A stretch of DNA of 64,000 bases, taken from CBDCMJ01 sp965218875. GTDB taxonomy: Bacteria; Chloroflexota; Dehalococcoidia; Lucifugimonadales; UBA3495. This document shows, in pieces, positions 1-8,742 of the stretch. The notes below the pieces were generated by a model. It was given only the letters and a program-made list of their open reading frames with translations, was not told where the DNA came from and did no database searches. Location of the stretch: contig OZ244707.1 in NCBI GenBank assembly GCA_965218875.1, forward strand, positions 992,001 to 1,056,000, in the 5' to 3' direction. Within the stretch, counting starts at the first letter, position 1. Each line of letters opens with the position of its first letter. The position numbers and the translations under genes are program-made.

Positions 1-113
1 TGGTCGTGGGTAGCCCAGTGCTCGCCAGGCTTGTCGAAGAAGTGCGTAACGAACAAGTAACCGAGCACTACGCCTATAACCGCATGCACAACAGACACAA
101 CAGGTCACGATGA
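1..113 (+). CDS. RiPP precursor peptide, C-terminal part (cyclophane-type)
   Basis: The reading frame beginning at base 3 is open from the window edge to TGA at 111-113 and gives 36 residues. They end in EHYAYNRMHNRHNRSR. Three consecutive aromatic-Asn-Arg triplets (YNR, HNR, HNR) sit in the last 12 residues, and the preceding part is acidic and helical-looking, as expected of a leader. The stop lies 13 bases before the radical SAM maturase start. Three-residue cyclophane RiPPs carry repeated aromatic-X-X motifs at the precursor C-terminus, so I read this as the substrate of the next genes. From memory it resembles the precursor family NCBI calls YhhA. The 5' end is outside the window, so the leader and start cannot be checked. 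Confidence 0.72.
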   Translation, partial: VVGSPVLARLVEEVRNEQVTEHYAYNRMHNRHNRSR

Positions 114-126
114 GTGGCAGGTCGTT

Positions 127-1251
127 ATGCCTAAGATTGACACAGTCTTGCTCAAAGTCGCAAGCCGCTGCAACATCGACTGTTCATACTGCTATGTTTA
201 CCATTTGGGAGACTTGGGGTGGTCCCGACAGCCTAAGCAAATGTCACCCGAAACGTGCGTGGCGGTCGCTGACGAACTACACGAGCTTGCGGTCACCGAG
301 GGACAACAGTTCGCAGTTGTGCTCCACGGAGGCGAGCCCTTGCTCCTTGGTAAGGGTGGCTTAGGATACGTGATCGCCACGCTCCGACGTGCGCTACCAC
401 ACGGGTGTGCAATCAGTATCCAAACCAACGGAACGCTGATCACTTCCGAGATACTCAATTTGTGCGCGAACAACAGCGTAACGATGTCTCTGAGCTTGGA
501 CGGACCGCGTCATATTCACAACCAAAACCGTGTGGGATTCGATGCTCGGGGAACTTTCAATCGCGTGATGGAGGGACTTGAGTGCCTTCGGTCACACCCG
601 GCAGGGCAACAGCTATTCACGGGCGTGCTTGCGGTGGTTGACCCTACATCCGACCCCAATGAGGTCTATTCGTTCTTCAAGGAACTAGATCCCCCGAGCC
701 TGGACTTCATATACCGGGATGGCAACCACTCCCGCTTGCCTCCGGGCAAAGCTTCGTTTTTGACAACCGAATATGGGCGCTGGATGGCACGATTGTTTGA
801 AGTTTATGTGGCCGATGAACACCCAATTCGAATCCGAATCCTCGATGATATGGTTAAGCTAGTCTTAGGGGGATCAGGAACGAAAGAAGGAATCGGTCTA
901 ACTGACTACGGAATGCTCGTGATAGATACTGACGGATCGATAACCAAGAATGATACCCTTAAGAGCTCGTTTGATGGAGCGGATCGCTTTGACGCGCCCT
1001 GGTCGGTGCACACGCATCGGCTGAGAGACATTCTCCGATCGACTGATTTCTCCAGATCCCTGGCAATGCAGCAGCCAAGCAACCCCACGTGTTTAGGTTG
1101 TTCCGAACTAAGTGTCTGCGGAGGAGGGATGACTCTTCATCGCTGGAGCGATGACAATGAATACGACAATCCTTCGGTGTATTGCGCTGATCAAAAGCTG
1201 TTGATCTGGCGTATCCGGGACACCATCAATGCTTTCGTCTCTGATCTATGA
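127..1251 (+). CDS. Radical SAM/SPASM peptide maturase, cyclophane-forming type
   Basis: A 374-residue protein. The radical SAM [4Fe-4S] motif is C15-x3-C19-x2-C22, within RCNIDCSYCYVYHLGD, a form typical of the FxsB-like three-residue cyclophane maturases. HGGEPLL near residue 74 is the usual SAM-binding segment. The C-terminus has a SPASM-like cysteine set (C322, C325, C331, about C353) for auxiliary clusters. The enzyme is expected to join an aromatic ring carbon to the beta-carbon of a residue two positions on in the precursor encoded just upstream. Only 13 bases separate it from that gene, and its end overlaps the next gene, so this is one operon. The family is clear; the exact crosslink chemistry is inferred from the substrate motifs. 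Confidence 0.9.
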   Translation: MPKIDTVLLKVASRCNIDCSYCYVYHLGDLGWSRQPKQMSPETCVAVADELHELAVTEGQQFAVVLHGGEPLLLGKGGLGYVIATLRRALPHGCAISIQTNGTLITSEILNLCANNSVTMSLSLDGPRHIHNQNRVGFDARGTFNRVMEGLECLRSHPAGQQLFTGVLAVVDPTSDPNEVYSFFKELDPPSLDFIYRDGNHSRLPPGKASFLTTEYGRWMARLFEVYVADEHPIRIRILDDMVKLVLGGSGTKEGIGLTDYGMLVIDTDGSITKNDTLKSSFDGADRFDAPWSVHTHRLRDILRSTDFSRSLAMQQPSNPTCLGCSELSVCGGGMTLHRWSDDNEYDNPSVYCADQKLLIWRIRDTINAFVSDL

Positions 1252-1852
1252 TTATATCATGCTAGCACGACTCATCAAGCCAGCTTCGCTACAGGTGTAC
1301 CAAGATCCTTTCCCATACTTCACAGGCATGTCGGCCTTGGACCCAGAGTTGATTGCGTCTTCGCTCACGTGGCTTGAATCCGAGACCCACTGGAAGCTTG
1401 TACAGGCGGAGTTCTACGAACAGCATGAACTGCGCTGGACTGAGGGACAGCTACCAGCATCAGTTTCCTTCTTGATAGATCGAGTCTTCTTGGACGCAAT
1501 GCGCCAAGACGTTGGGGATCTATTCCATAGATCATTCACAGCCCGCGTAGACTGGTCAGTCCACAAGCTACTGCCTGGGCAGCGAATCCGAATTCACAAT
1601 GATCTGCTCACGACGGGGGAGACTCACCGCGTGATACTCCACCTCAACCAGGGGTGGAGTATCTCCCAAGGCGGTTTTCTTATGCTGTTCAACAGTACGA
1701 ATCCTGTTGATGTCCACCGGGTCCTGATGCCGCTGGCCGGGAGCGTCGTTGGGTTCGAAATATCCGAGAAATCGAACCACGCCGTGTCGCTGGTCCTCGA
1801 TGGAGAACGGTTCGCGGTTGTGTATTCCCTTTATGCCGACAATGGACATTAA
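1229..1852 (+). CDS. 2OG-Fe(II) oxygenase of the RiPP cluster
   Basis: A 207-residue protein with the iron facial triad of Fe(II)/2-oxoglutarate dioxygenases: H123-x-D125 in RIHNDLLT, and a distal H184 in SNHAVSLV. The strand between them (HRVILHLNQGW) matches the double-stranded beta-helix core. The start at 1229 overlaps the maturase end. An in-frame ATG at 1259 (MLARLIKPAS) would remove the overlap and is nearly as likely. The gene sits between a radical SAM maturase and an HExxH hydroxylase, so the expected substrate is the modified peptide, probably hydroxylated at a side-chain carbon. It resembles what NCBI calls YhhC in cyclophane clusters (from memory). Substrate is inferred from neighbours only. 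Confidence 0.82.
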   Translation: MLSSLIYDYIMLARLIKPASLQVYQDPFPYFTGMSALDPELIASSLTWLESETHWKLVQAEFYEQHELRWTEGQLPASVSFLIDRVFLDAMRQDVGDLFHRSFTARVDWSVHKLLPGQRIRIHNDLLTTGETHRVILHLNQGWSISQGGFLMLFNSTNPVDVHRVLMPLAGSVVGFEISEKSNHAVSLVLDGERFAVVYSLYADNGH

Positions 1853-2723
1853 CGACGTCAACTCACGTGTCCGAGCGGCCCTCCAGGATAGGTCTAAGCC
1901 CCCCTGGTTCCCTGGACTCGCGGAGCCACTCTCGGGAGTCGCTTGGAATCAGCTAGTACGTGATGTTGGGATGACGCAAGCATCTTATGGAACTGCGCGG
2001 TTACTCCGAAGGAACCCTAGCGAGGCGCGCTTGATTGTAGCCCGATGTGGCGCAGGGCCGAACAGGGGAGCCGACGCCGATAGTGGGGAAATACCAGTTG
2101 AGATACTTCCCGATGACCTAGCCCGACAGGTGGCAGGACACGACGTTCGGTTTTTGGATACGAACAGAGTAGTGGGAACCGTCGCCCACCAGTTGGAAGA
2201 AGCACTCTCCGTATTGAACCTTGTACCTACAGTGTGGCCGACGGTCTCTACGCTCGTAGGGTCACTTCACATCATCGATCCTGGCGGAGACGAAACGGAT
2301 GTGAGTTTCAGCGACCCAGCTGTGCCCTTCTCTGTTTTTGTTTCGGTGCCACCGACGTGGTCCGAGGTGGCCGCGTTGAGAGTTGCGGAGGCTATTCTTC
2401 ACGAGGCGATGCACCTCCAACTGACGTTGGTTGAACGAGTGGTTCCCCTGGTGCTTCCCAACAGTGGCCTGTACTACTCACCCTGGCGTGACGAACGACG
2501 GAATTCAGAGGGTATTCTCCAAGCCCTGTATGCGTTTTGTGTTATTCGCTCCTTCCTAAGAGCAATCCTAATGCAGCGACCTAGTTCAACAAATGATTAT
2601 CTGACAGAACGTATAACGCAGATTGACTGTCAGATTAAGCAGGCCCAGGAATTCCGAGAGTGTGATGAGTTGACCCGCGATGGATCCACCCTTGTTGCCA
2701 AGCTGCTCGATTTTGCAGATTAA
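1842..2723 (+). CDS. alpha-KG-HExxH-type peptide beta-hydroxylase
   Basis: A 293-residue protein starting with an ATG that overlaps the end of the oxygenase gene by 11 bases, so translation is probably coupled. The key motif is H187-E188-A-M-H191, in ILHEAMHLQLTLVE, followed by a conserved-looking stretch around YYSPWRDERR and GILQALYAF. This matches the HEXXH putative peptide-modification family, now known to be 2-oxoglutarate-dependent peptide beta-hydroxylases rather than zinc proteases. It would add a hydroxyl to the cyclophane peptide, giving this cluster two different 2OG-type oxidases. Its stop overlaps the stop of the convergent HNH gene by four bases (TTAA at 2720-2723). Confidence 0.82.
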   Translation: MDINDVNSRVRAALQDRSKPPWFPGLAEPLSGVAWNQLVRDVGMTQASYGTARLLRRNPSEARLIVARCGAGPNRGADADSGEIPVEILPDDLARQVAGHDVRFLDTNRVVGTVAHQLEEALSVLNLVPTVWPTVSTLVGSLHIIDPGGDETDVSFSDPAVPFSVFVSVPPTWSEVAALRVAEAILHEAMHLQLTLVERVVPLVLPNSGLYYSPWRDERRNSEGILQALYAFCVIRSFLRAILMQRPSSTNDYLTERITQIDCQIKQAQEFRECDELTRDGSTLVAKLLDFAD

Positions 2724-3478
2724 AACCCTCGTTGTTCTACGAGGTCCATCACCATTGAACTGAACTTGGAGTCAACTTGCATAGCTTGTTCTACGAATCT
2801 AGCTGCCTCACCTTGAAGGGCTTCAATGTCAGGAGATGGCATAGCCTTGACAATATCGATGTGCATTTTAATTATTCGAAACCACTGCAGCCTTTCTTCA
2901 GTGAGTGCGGCACGACGTAGGCCAAGTCCTTCGATGGTATGACGGCCGCGTTCGGTCTGCGCAACAGGGAGATCGTCTACGAAGCGGATGTGGCCCCTGG
3001 GATCTTCTGCTGTGGGGTCCACGAATCGTTGACGCTCCTTTGTGAGGTCGTCGTTGTGTGACCGCGCACGTTGTGCTGGGTTCTCCAAAGGGAACACGGT
3101 GTCTTTATACGTCGTGTTACAGTCGAAACACGCCAATAGAAGGTTCTCCCAACAATAGGCCAGCCAGTAGTACCCGGGGAATTCGCTATCCTCAGCACGA
3201 CTTTGGCGGACTGCTGCTTTTGGCCTGAAGTGCTCGACATGAAGGTAGGCAGGCGTGGCTAGCTTCGTCTCACAGTAGCAACACTTGTCGTGATGCATCT
3301 TCCTGAGGACATCTTTGACGGCCTTCTTGCTGTAGTGCCGCTTGTCTGAAAACCGCTGGTGGCCGGATCTGTACTCTTCGGGAGCTTCCTCATAGGCGGC
3401 GCAGTCAAGCTCCGTCTGAGGTGGACCGAGTCGCCTTAGCACAGCAGGCGCAGGTTTAGTTCGGTGAATACGGATCAC
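2720..3478 (-). CDS. ptuB: PtuB-like HNH endonuclease (Septu defence)
   Basis: A 252-residue HNH-type nuclease. Two CxxC pairs (C66/C69 and C117/C120) frame the catalytic stretch HVEHFRPK (residues 80-87), and the second pair lies in NLLLACFDCN. This is the treble-clef HNH layout of the family named TIGR02646, which includes Septu PtuB. Its start overlaps the stop of the upstream ATPase gene by four bases, the usual ptuA-ptuB arrangement. The pair would sense phage infection and cut nucleic acid. Length and cysteines look intact. The other possibility, an HNH partner of another AAA-nuclease system such as a retron, is less likely because no reverse transcriptase is nearby. Confidence 0.82.
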   Translation of the reverse strand: MIRIHRTKPAPAVLRRLGPPQTELDCAAYEEAPEEYRSGHQRFSDKRHYSKKAVKDVLRKMHHDKCCYCETKLATPAYLHVEHFRPKAAVRQSRAEDSEFPGYYWLAYCWENLLLACFDCNTTYKDTVFPLENPAQRARSHNDDLTKERQRFVDPTAEDPRGHIRFVDDLPVAQTERGRHTIEGLGLRRAALTEERLQWFRIIKMHIDIVKAMPSPDIEALQGEAARFVEQAMQVDSKFSSMVMDLVEQRGF

Positions 3479-4968
3479 AGCCCGTTAGACTCCCGATCTT
3501 CAAGACGGGCCGCGAACTGGCGGATGAGGTCCATGGCAATCTGGTCGCTACCGTCCTGCGTTGTGGGCAACTCATCAATCTGTCGACGGATATCTCTGAG
3601 GCGATTCTCCTCCTCCGGCGACCGTTCAGTCTTGTCTGTTAGCTCCGCCCTCTGGGCGAGCAAGCGTTCAATACGTTCGTTACGTGAGCTCGGCACTTCG
3701 AAGAGTAGACTCGTTAGGATCTGATCGACTCGGAGGTCCCTCGATACACCCGGATTGTTCACTATTTCGACTTTATCATCCCGTTTTTGCAGCAGAACCA
3801 AGTTCGCTGTTTCCGCGGCCTGTACTATTAGCGGACTGTGTGACGTGGCGATGAACTGCGTCGCTGGGAACAACGAGCTCAGATCCTTCATGATCTCCCG
3901 CTGCCAGAGGGGATGCAGATGTAGGTCGATTTCGTCGATGAGTACTATCCCGGGCTCCCCAAGCGGGTTCGGACTATCTGGGTATCGGTTTAAGAACCGC
4001 CACGCCAAGTCCATTACCCAGCCTGCAGTGGTCCGATAACCCAGGCTCAGTGCAGACAAGCGAACTAGACCGGAGAACGTCTTGACGTAAACACCGCTGA
4101 GCCGGCCGGTTTCCAGCACGTCGGGAGGATGGATATGGATTCTATCGCTATTGTTATCGTCAGGGAGTATCCTGGATATCACTTCCTTTACCCGCTTAAG
4201 ACTGAGGTTTTCGGGTGCCGCGGAATTAACAGTAGCTGCGTAGTCGAGGCTCATAAGTATTTCTTCGGCATCGTAGAGTTCCGTGCTTCTAGAAAGGCGG
4301 CCATGATCCCATGGATCCGGCTCGTCGCCGCCAAGCGAGTTGCGTTCACCGAGGTATCGGTTCGCGCCGTAGGAGACTATCAGTAGCGGGTCATGAAATG
4401 AGTCGCCCAACCTCTTGATTTGGGCTCTCTTTGGTACAAGGTCAAGGAGCTGTGCATGCTCATCGAAGCTGAGTCTCACACTAAGGCGAATATCTTTTGC
4501 TTGGCTGGGCACATTCTCCGGCAAGAAACCGGCACCACCAAAAGAGAGCTTGGCATCTAGCTTCACTGCCCGCGAACCAACACGTGGCAGCGTCTCAAGT
4601 ACTTCGTTCTCTTCGATGGTCAAAGCAGAATTTAGTCGGCCACTCGAAAAGGGGACATATCCTCGCGGGCGCTCCAGGCCTGCTGGGACTGCAGAGACTT
4701 CATTCACCTCTGGCACCGGACGCATCCACGCCAGGCACTCTAGGAGGGTCGTCTTCCCTGCTCCGTTTTCCCCGATGAGCAGGGACCACTGCGCCGGCTG
4801 GCCATTAGTGGTCAGATCGAGCAGCTGGCGCTCTCCGAAGCATCGGACGTTCTCTATTTCAAGAGTGGCGAAGTAGATGGGAGGGGTTTCAGGCATCGCA
4901 CGAATCTCCGAGCCCACAGAGTAGCCTCGCTCCCCTAACTGTACCCCTACCCGAGCGGATTTGTCCAT
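3475..4968 (-). CDS. ptuA: PtuA-like AAA/SMC-type ATPase (Septu defence)
   Basis: A 497-residue ATPase of the AAA_15/AAA_21 (SMC/OLD-like) group. Walker A is GENGAGKTT (residues 66-74). Walker B is GIVLIDEIDLHLHP near residue 345, followed by an H-loop in ATSHSPLIV. The ABC-like signature region (LSLGYRTTAGW) precedes Walker B. The most likely start is ATG at 4896 (MPETPPIYF), because homologous sequence begins there; 4968 is the longest option. It overlaps the HNH gene by four bases. Together they form a Septu system, in which PtuA forms the sensing scaffold for the PtuB nuclease. The operon appears intact. Confidence 0.82.
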   Translation of the reverse strand: MDKSARVGVQLGERGYSVGSEIRAMPETPPIYFATLEIENVRCFGERQLLDLTTNGQPAQWSLLIGENGAGKTTLLECLAWMRPVPEVNEVSAVPAGLERPRGYVPFSSGRLNSALTIEENEVLETLPRVGSRAVKLDAKLSFGGAGFLPENVPSQAKDIRLSVRLSFDEHAQLLDLVPKRAQIKRLGDSFHDPLLIVSYGANRYLGERNSLGGDEPDPWDHGRLSRSTELYDAEEILMSLDYAATVNSAAPENLSLKRVKEVISRILPDDNNSDRIHIHPPDVLETGRLSGVYVKTFSGLVRLSALSLGYRTTAGWVMDLAWRFLNRYPDSPNPLGEPGIVLIDEIDLHLHPLWQREIMKDLSSLFPATQFIATSHSPLIVQAAETANLVLLQKRDDKVEIVNNPGVSRDLRVDQILTSLLFEVPSSRNERIERLLAQRAELTDKTERSPEEENRLRDIRRQIDELPTTQDGSDQIAMDLIRQFAARLEDRESNGL

Positions 4969-5240
4969 ATTCTCTGTGAGAGGGACAGGGTCTTTCGGTT
5001 ATTGGCTGGGGTCTCTTGAGAGAGCGAGGGCTTCCCTGAGGTGAGCGGCATGATGGTGGAGGGCAGCGGTTACGCTGGGGTTGGCGGCGATCCGGGTTAG
5101 GCTGGTGGGTTCTGTTTGCTTTGAGGGCGCGGCCTATTGAGCCATAGGAACCCCACACCCTAAAAGCAAACGGAACCCCGCGTCCCTGTTGGCAAGAGAT
5201 AGCCTATCACTCGGCCACCTATCCGGTTCTCGAGGACCGA

Positions 5241-7154
5241 TTAGACTACCTGAGCGACCAGTTCTCTAGGCGATGACTGACCTGCGCTGACTGGCCGCCC
5301 GAACAGACGCTTGTGCCCCGACACCAGACTCTTGAGCATAGGGGCGAAGTCCTCGTTTCTCCCCAACCGGTCGGACTTGAGAAACCTGAATACGTCATCC
5401 AGGAATTCTGGCTCCCTGTATACAGAATCGTCAGCTTCACGATTCATGTATTCGTCGATCACCTCGATCGCTGCGTGTAGTAGGCCTTCAAGCGCACGCC
5501 GATTTTCCTCCCGGGCAAGGATAAGGAGTGCCTTCGTCAGGTCTGAGTCCGAATGTGTCCGGTTCGCTCTGATAAGAACCTCCCGCAAGAGCTCAAGAAC
5601 TACGTAGTAGAACAGGTATTTGGTCAGACCACGACTGGGACTCTCGGCTCGCCTGCCAAACTTGAACCGGTCGCCCATCTGCTGTAGTCGGTAGACGGCA
5701 TACAGGTCATCAACGTCAATGGGTTCGTCTCCTTCTGTGATGCGCTGGAATGTTCTGCCGCCGGGATGGAAAGTTTGGCGGGCGCCGTTGGCGGTGCCTG
5801 GCTCCCGTAGCCATCCTGCAGCGTAAACCTTCAGCAGGTCAAAAGCGTTGACCGCCTCCGAGAACTGCCGCGCGTTCGGATGAGATTTTTGGTAAGCCTT
5901 CCGAGCGTCCCATCCGCCTCTCTGGATCTCGAGATATAAGCCAAAGCGGTCTTCTGCAACCCGTTGCCAGCTTCGAAAATCATCCCGTAATGCTATGAAA
6001 TCCTGCTCCCTGACGGCATTCTGCGAATTCGTAAACCGGGTAATGTCGGTAATTTGGGCACTGTCGCCTTTGACTATCTTAGCCACCACCACCCCCTGGT
6101 CAGCACGCTCTCGCCAAGCATCGAGGTCTTCGCTCTTCCCCGTCCCCCCGGAGTCGAGGTGCTGACGCAACACATCCCAAATCGTCCTGGTCGTCTGGCA
6201 ACCGTTGACCACGTAAGGGTCGGACAGCATGCAGGACCCGTCTGACCTAGTGGTGTAGTCGGACACGACTATAGTGATGCCGTTGTTGTACAGGCCGAAT
6301 AGCTCTGGGGTGTCTCGGAGAGTGTCGGCTATTTTCCGGTTGATTTTCCGGCGGCTGCCCAGGAACTGCCGAACGTTTTTCTCGTACAACTGGTCGAGAT
6401 TGCCAGTCTTGTCTCTGTATGCCGCCAGGAATCGATACATTTGGGCCAACGGTATAGTGCCCACTCGGACTCCAGGGGCAGGGTCTACGAAGTTGCCGAC
6501 GACTGGCAGGGACAGCGCCGGCGCCTGGACCGTGTCCCTATTCTCCCAGATGGTCTGCAGTGATATGTCCTCTACGTCGAAAATATTCAGGAATCTGTTG
6601 GAACCGAGCAAGCGAATCTCGGCCAGTGCCTGTCGGTCCCATTCGGTGAGCGGCTGTTCGGTGGCAAAGACCAGCACGATTCTGTCCCGGTCGGATGCTT
6701 GTTGTCGGAAATGAGCCAGTCGCTCTACGAGCTGGCTTGCCGTTTCGGATAGACGGGATTTCTCACCAGCAATGGTGGAGATCACCTTGAGACCTTCATC
6801 AACGATGGTCTCCTGGCCCTGGAATGAGGTGCCGTACTTGCTCTGCACCAAATACCAGGTATCCCCTTCAACCGACTGGCTGCCCTGTAGGCCGTCCTCA
6901 ATATCGGCGCGATGCAGATAGGCTATATCGATCCCTCCGTCCCCGGCCCCATCGCAAATCAGCAAGTCGTCATCATCACCTTCTACGCCCAACCATTGAG
7001 TGACGATCTTTATAGCAAAACGCTGCCCTTTCTCAAGGGAAGTGAGGGTGCCGTGCCGGAATTCAGCTAGCCACTCCTGGCAGAACTCCTCGTAGGTGAT
7101 GTCATCCTGATTTTCGATTTCGGTTATGCTGCTCATAAGCTCCTGTCTTAGCAA
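5241..7154 (-). CDS. AIPR-family abortive infection protein with N-terminal nuclease-like domain
   Basis: A 637-residue protein. Residues about 60-115 carry a PD-(D/E)xK-like pair: D76 in GDGGIDIAYL and Q104-S-K106 in YLVQSKYG, as in Mrr-type restriction domains. The central part (about 240-480) is the AIPR domain, with RQFLGSRRKINRKI, LYNNGITIV and VVNGCQTT as recognisable blocks. AIPR proteins were named from plasmid-borne abortive infection. It lies 270 bases upstream of the Septu pair in the same direction, making a small defence island. Start at 7154 or at an internal ATG (7136). Nuclease activity is inferred from the motif only. Confidence 0.85.
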   Translation of the reverse strand: MLRQELMSSITEIENQDDITYEEFCQEWLAEFRHGTLTSLEKGQRFAIKIVTQWLGVEGDDDDLLICDGAGDGGIDIAYLHRADIEDGLQGSQSVEGDTWYLVQSKYGTSFQGQETIVDEGLKVISTIAGEKSRLSETASQLVERLAHFRQQASDRDRIVLVFATEQPLTEWDRQALAEIRLLGSNRFLNIFDVEDISLQTIWENRDTVQAPALSLPVVGNFVDPAPGVRVGTIPLAQMYRFLAAYRDKTGNLDQLYEKNVRQFLGSRRKINRKIADTLRDTPELFGLYNNGITIVVSDYTTRSDGSCMLSDPYVVNGCQTTRTIWDVLRQHLDSGGTGKSEDLDAWRERADQGVVVAKIVKGDSAQITDITRFTNSQNAVREQDFIALRDDFRSWQRVAEDRFGLYLEIQRGGWDARKAYQKSHPNARQFSEAVNAFDLLKVYAAGWLREPGTANGARQTFHPGGRTFQRITEGDEPIDVDDLYAVYRLQQMGDRFKFGRRAESPSRGLTKYLFYYVVLELLREVLIRANRTHSDSDLTKALLILAREENRRALEGLLHAAIEVIDEYMNREADDSVYREPEFLDDVFRFLKSDRLGRNEDFAPMLKSLVSGHKRLFGRPVSAGQSSPRELVAQVV

Positions 7155-7297
7155 CCCGTCCGGTTCTTGGGGTCCACCTCAGTCACGCTCAGCGTCGCGT
7201 GGCCCAGCCGCTTGCTCACCACCACGATATTCTCCCCCGCTTGGAGCATAACCGAGGCGTTGAAATGGCGCAAGCGGCGAGCCTTTATACCCCAGGG

Positions 7298-7525
7298 CTA
7301 TCGCATTTGGATGTTGGTGAACTGGGACAGGATGGTGGCCAAGTATTCATTGTCCCACCCGGCCCGTTTCAGCTTGCTTCTCATAGAGCCTTTCGAGGGT
7401 TCCAATCGGGCCAGGTTTGGTGCCAGCTTCCGCAGCAAGGCCAGATTGTTCGGGCAGTGGCCCTTCCGGTTTCTGGACTGGTCCTCGTTGAGCACCACGT
7501 CTAGCAGGCTGCGGAAAAACTGATT
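7298..7525 (-). pseudogene. ISAs1-family transposase, C-terminal remnant
   Basis: About 75 residues are open between stops. They include VLNEDQSRNRKG, PNNLALLRKLAPNLAR and KGSMRSKLKRAGWD, which is the C-terminus of ISAs1/H-repeat DDE transposases. A stop at 7526-7528 cuts it from any upstream part, so the rest of the gene is gone. Its sequence differs from the two intact ISAs1-like copies at 10318 and 17323, so it is from an older, different element. Confidence 0.75.
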
Positions 7526-7570
7526 CTATGAGGTAGGATATCACCACAACGCGATGGAGGTATCCGGGTC

Positions 7571-7868
7571 ATGCGTGGCAGACGCGATCCACAGGCAACG
7601 ATGCTGGCATTCGTGGACATGGAGCAGCGAGTTCCGAAGGGCCATCCAATCCGAGCCATCAAGGCCGTGGCCGACGAGGCGCTGGAGCGCCTGTCCTCAG
7701 AGTTCGAGCGCATGTACTCGAAGGTGGGCAGAGCGTTGGTGCCGCCGGAACTACTGCTGAAGGCATCGCTGCTCATATCCCTGTACTCGGTGCGCAGCGA
7801 GCGAGCGTTCTGCGAGGAACTCGCATACAACCTTCTGATCCAGCCTGATGCTCCTATAGACGTCAAGC
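7571..7868 (+). pseudogene. IS5/IS1182-type transposase, N-terminal remnant
   Basis: The frame opens with an ATG at 7571. It reads like the start of IS5/IS1182-type DDE transposases: VPKGHPIRAIKAVADEAL, LVPPELLLKASLLI and LYSVRSERAFCEELAYNLL. Similarity stops near 7840 and the frame then runs into unrelated Arg/Ser-rich sequence; the DDE domain is absent. It abuts the broken 3' end of the integrase gene on the other strand, so this insertion or a later deletion may have removed the integrase catalytic domain. Confidence 0.7.
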
Positions 7869-7894
7869 CGCGCAGCGAACGATCCCGGCCGAGT

Positions 7895-8545
7895 TCAGCA
7901 GGGCGGAGAAGACTTCGCGGGAACCTGAGGGTAAGGCAACGCAGGATGGTGCGCCTTGACCCTGGGCAATCTCGCCAGGGCCGCGTCTATGCCCTCGCTG
8001 GCGGGATTGTGCTCGACGTACTCCAATGCAATGGCCCTGGCCATCACCGCCCGCACCCGCTGGCGCACCCGCCGCGCTGTCTCCGGCTTCTCCGTCCAGA
8101 TGGGCGATAGCAGGCCTATCACGTCGGCCCGGGTTATCTGGTCCACCGGCCTATCCCCGATGAACGGGTAGGCGTATGCCGCCAGCGTGGCCCCCCACTG
8201 GGCTGCATGCTTGGCGTTGCGCCATGATGGGCGCAGGGCCTCGATGTGCTGGGCGGCCAGACGGCGGAAAGTCGGTACGGCCGTTCTCCGCTTCTCCAAG
8301 AGGGGGTTGGCCCCGGACCGGGCCTTGGTCCGGTTGGCATGGGCCTTCTCCCTCGCGTCCCTGAGTCCCACTACCGGATAGCCGCCCAGCCCAATGTCGG
8401 TCTGTTTGCCCCGGACGGTGAGTCGCTGGACCCACTGCTTGGAGCCTCCGGGAGCCACCACCAGGTACAGCGTAGCCCCATCGCCGTAGCGTCCCGGCTC
8501 CCGGAGGCCTTTGACCTTCCTGTCGCTGAGCTTTCCAGCCGCCAT
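7895..8545 (-). pseudogene. Tyrosine integrase, catalytic domain missing
   Basis: From an ATG at 8545 (MAAGKLSDRKVKGLREPGRY), 216 residues carry the DUF4102 arm-binding domain (GLGGYPVVGLRDAREKA) and the SAM-like core-binding domain (HIEALRPSW, ITRADVIGLL). Reading ends at HHPALPYPQVPA and then a short unrelated tail. This is where the Arg-His-Arg-Tyr catalytic domain should begin, so the enzyme cannot be active. The gene starts about 200 bases from the 3' end of tRNA-Ser, the normal place for a phage or island integrase. The family is certain; the truncation is direct. Confidence 0.85.
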
Positions 8546-8742
8546 GCCTATGCCGTCCCTTATCCCTCTTGGGATAACCCAAGGTTTATCCCAAGTATTG
8601 ACATGGATTGTAGCAGGCGGCGGCGGATGGCACAATACCCGGATGGACAGCTTTGTTCTATGACATTATAGCTGGAGAAGCGATAAATTAGAACAGTACG
8701 GACGGCGGCGGAAGGGGACGGAAGGGAGCGGAAAATGGATGG

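Noticed and set aside
1842..2723. Reading the HExxH protein as a zinc protease
   Set aside because: Its RiPP operon context and the sequence around the motif match the peptide-hydroxylase family, and the usual third zinc ligand patterns are not evident.
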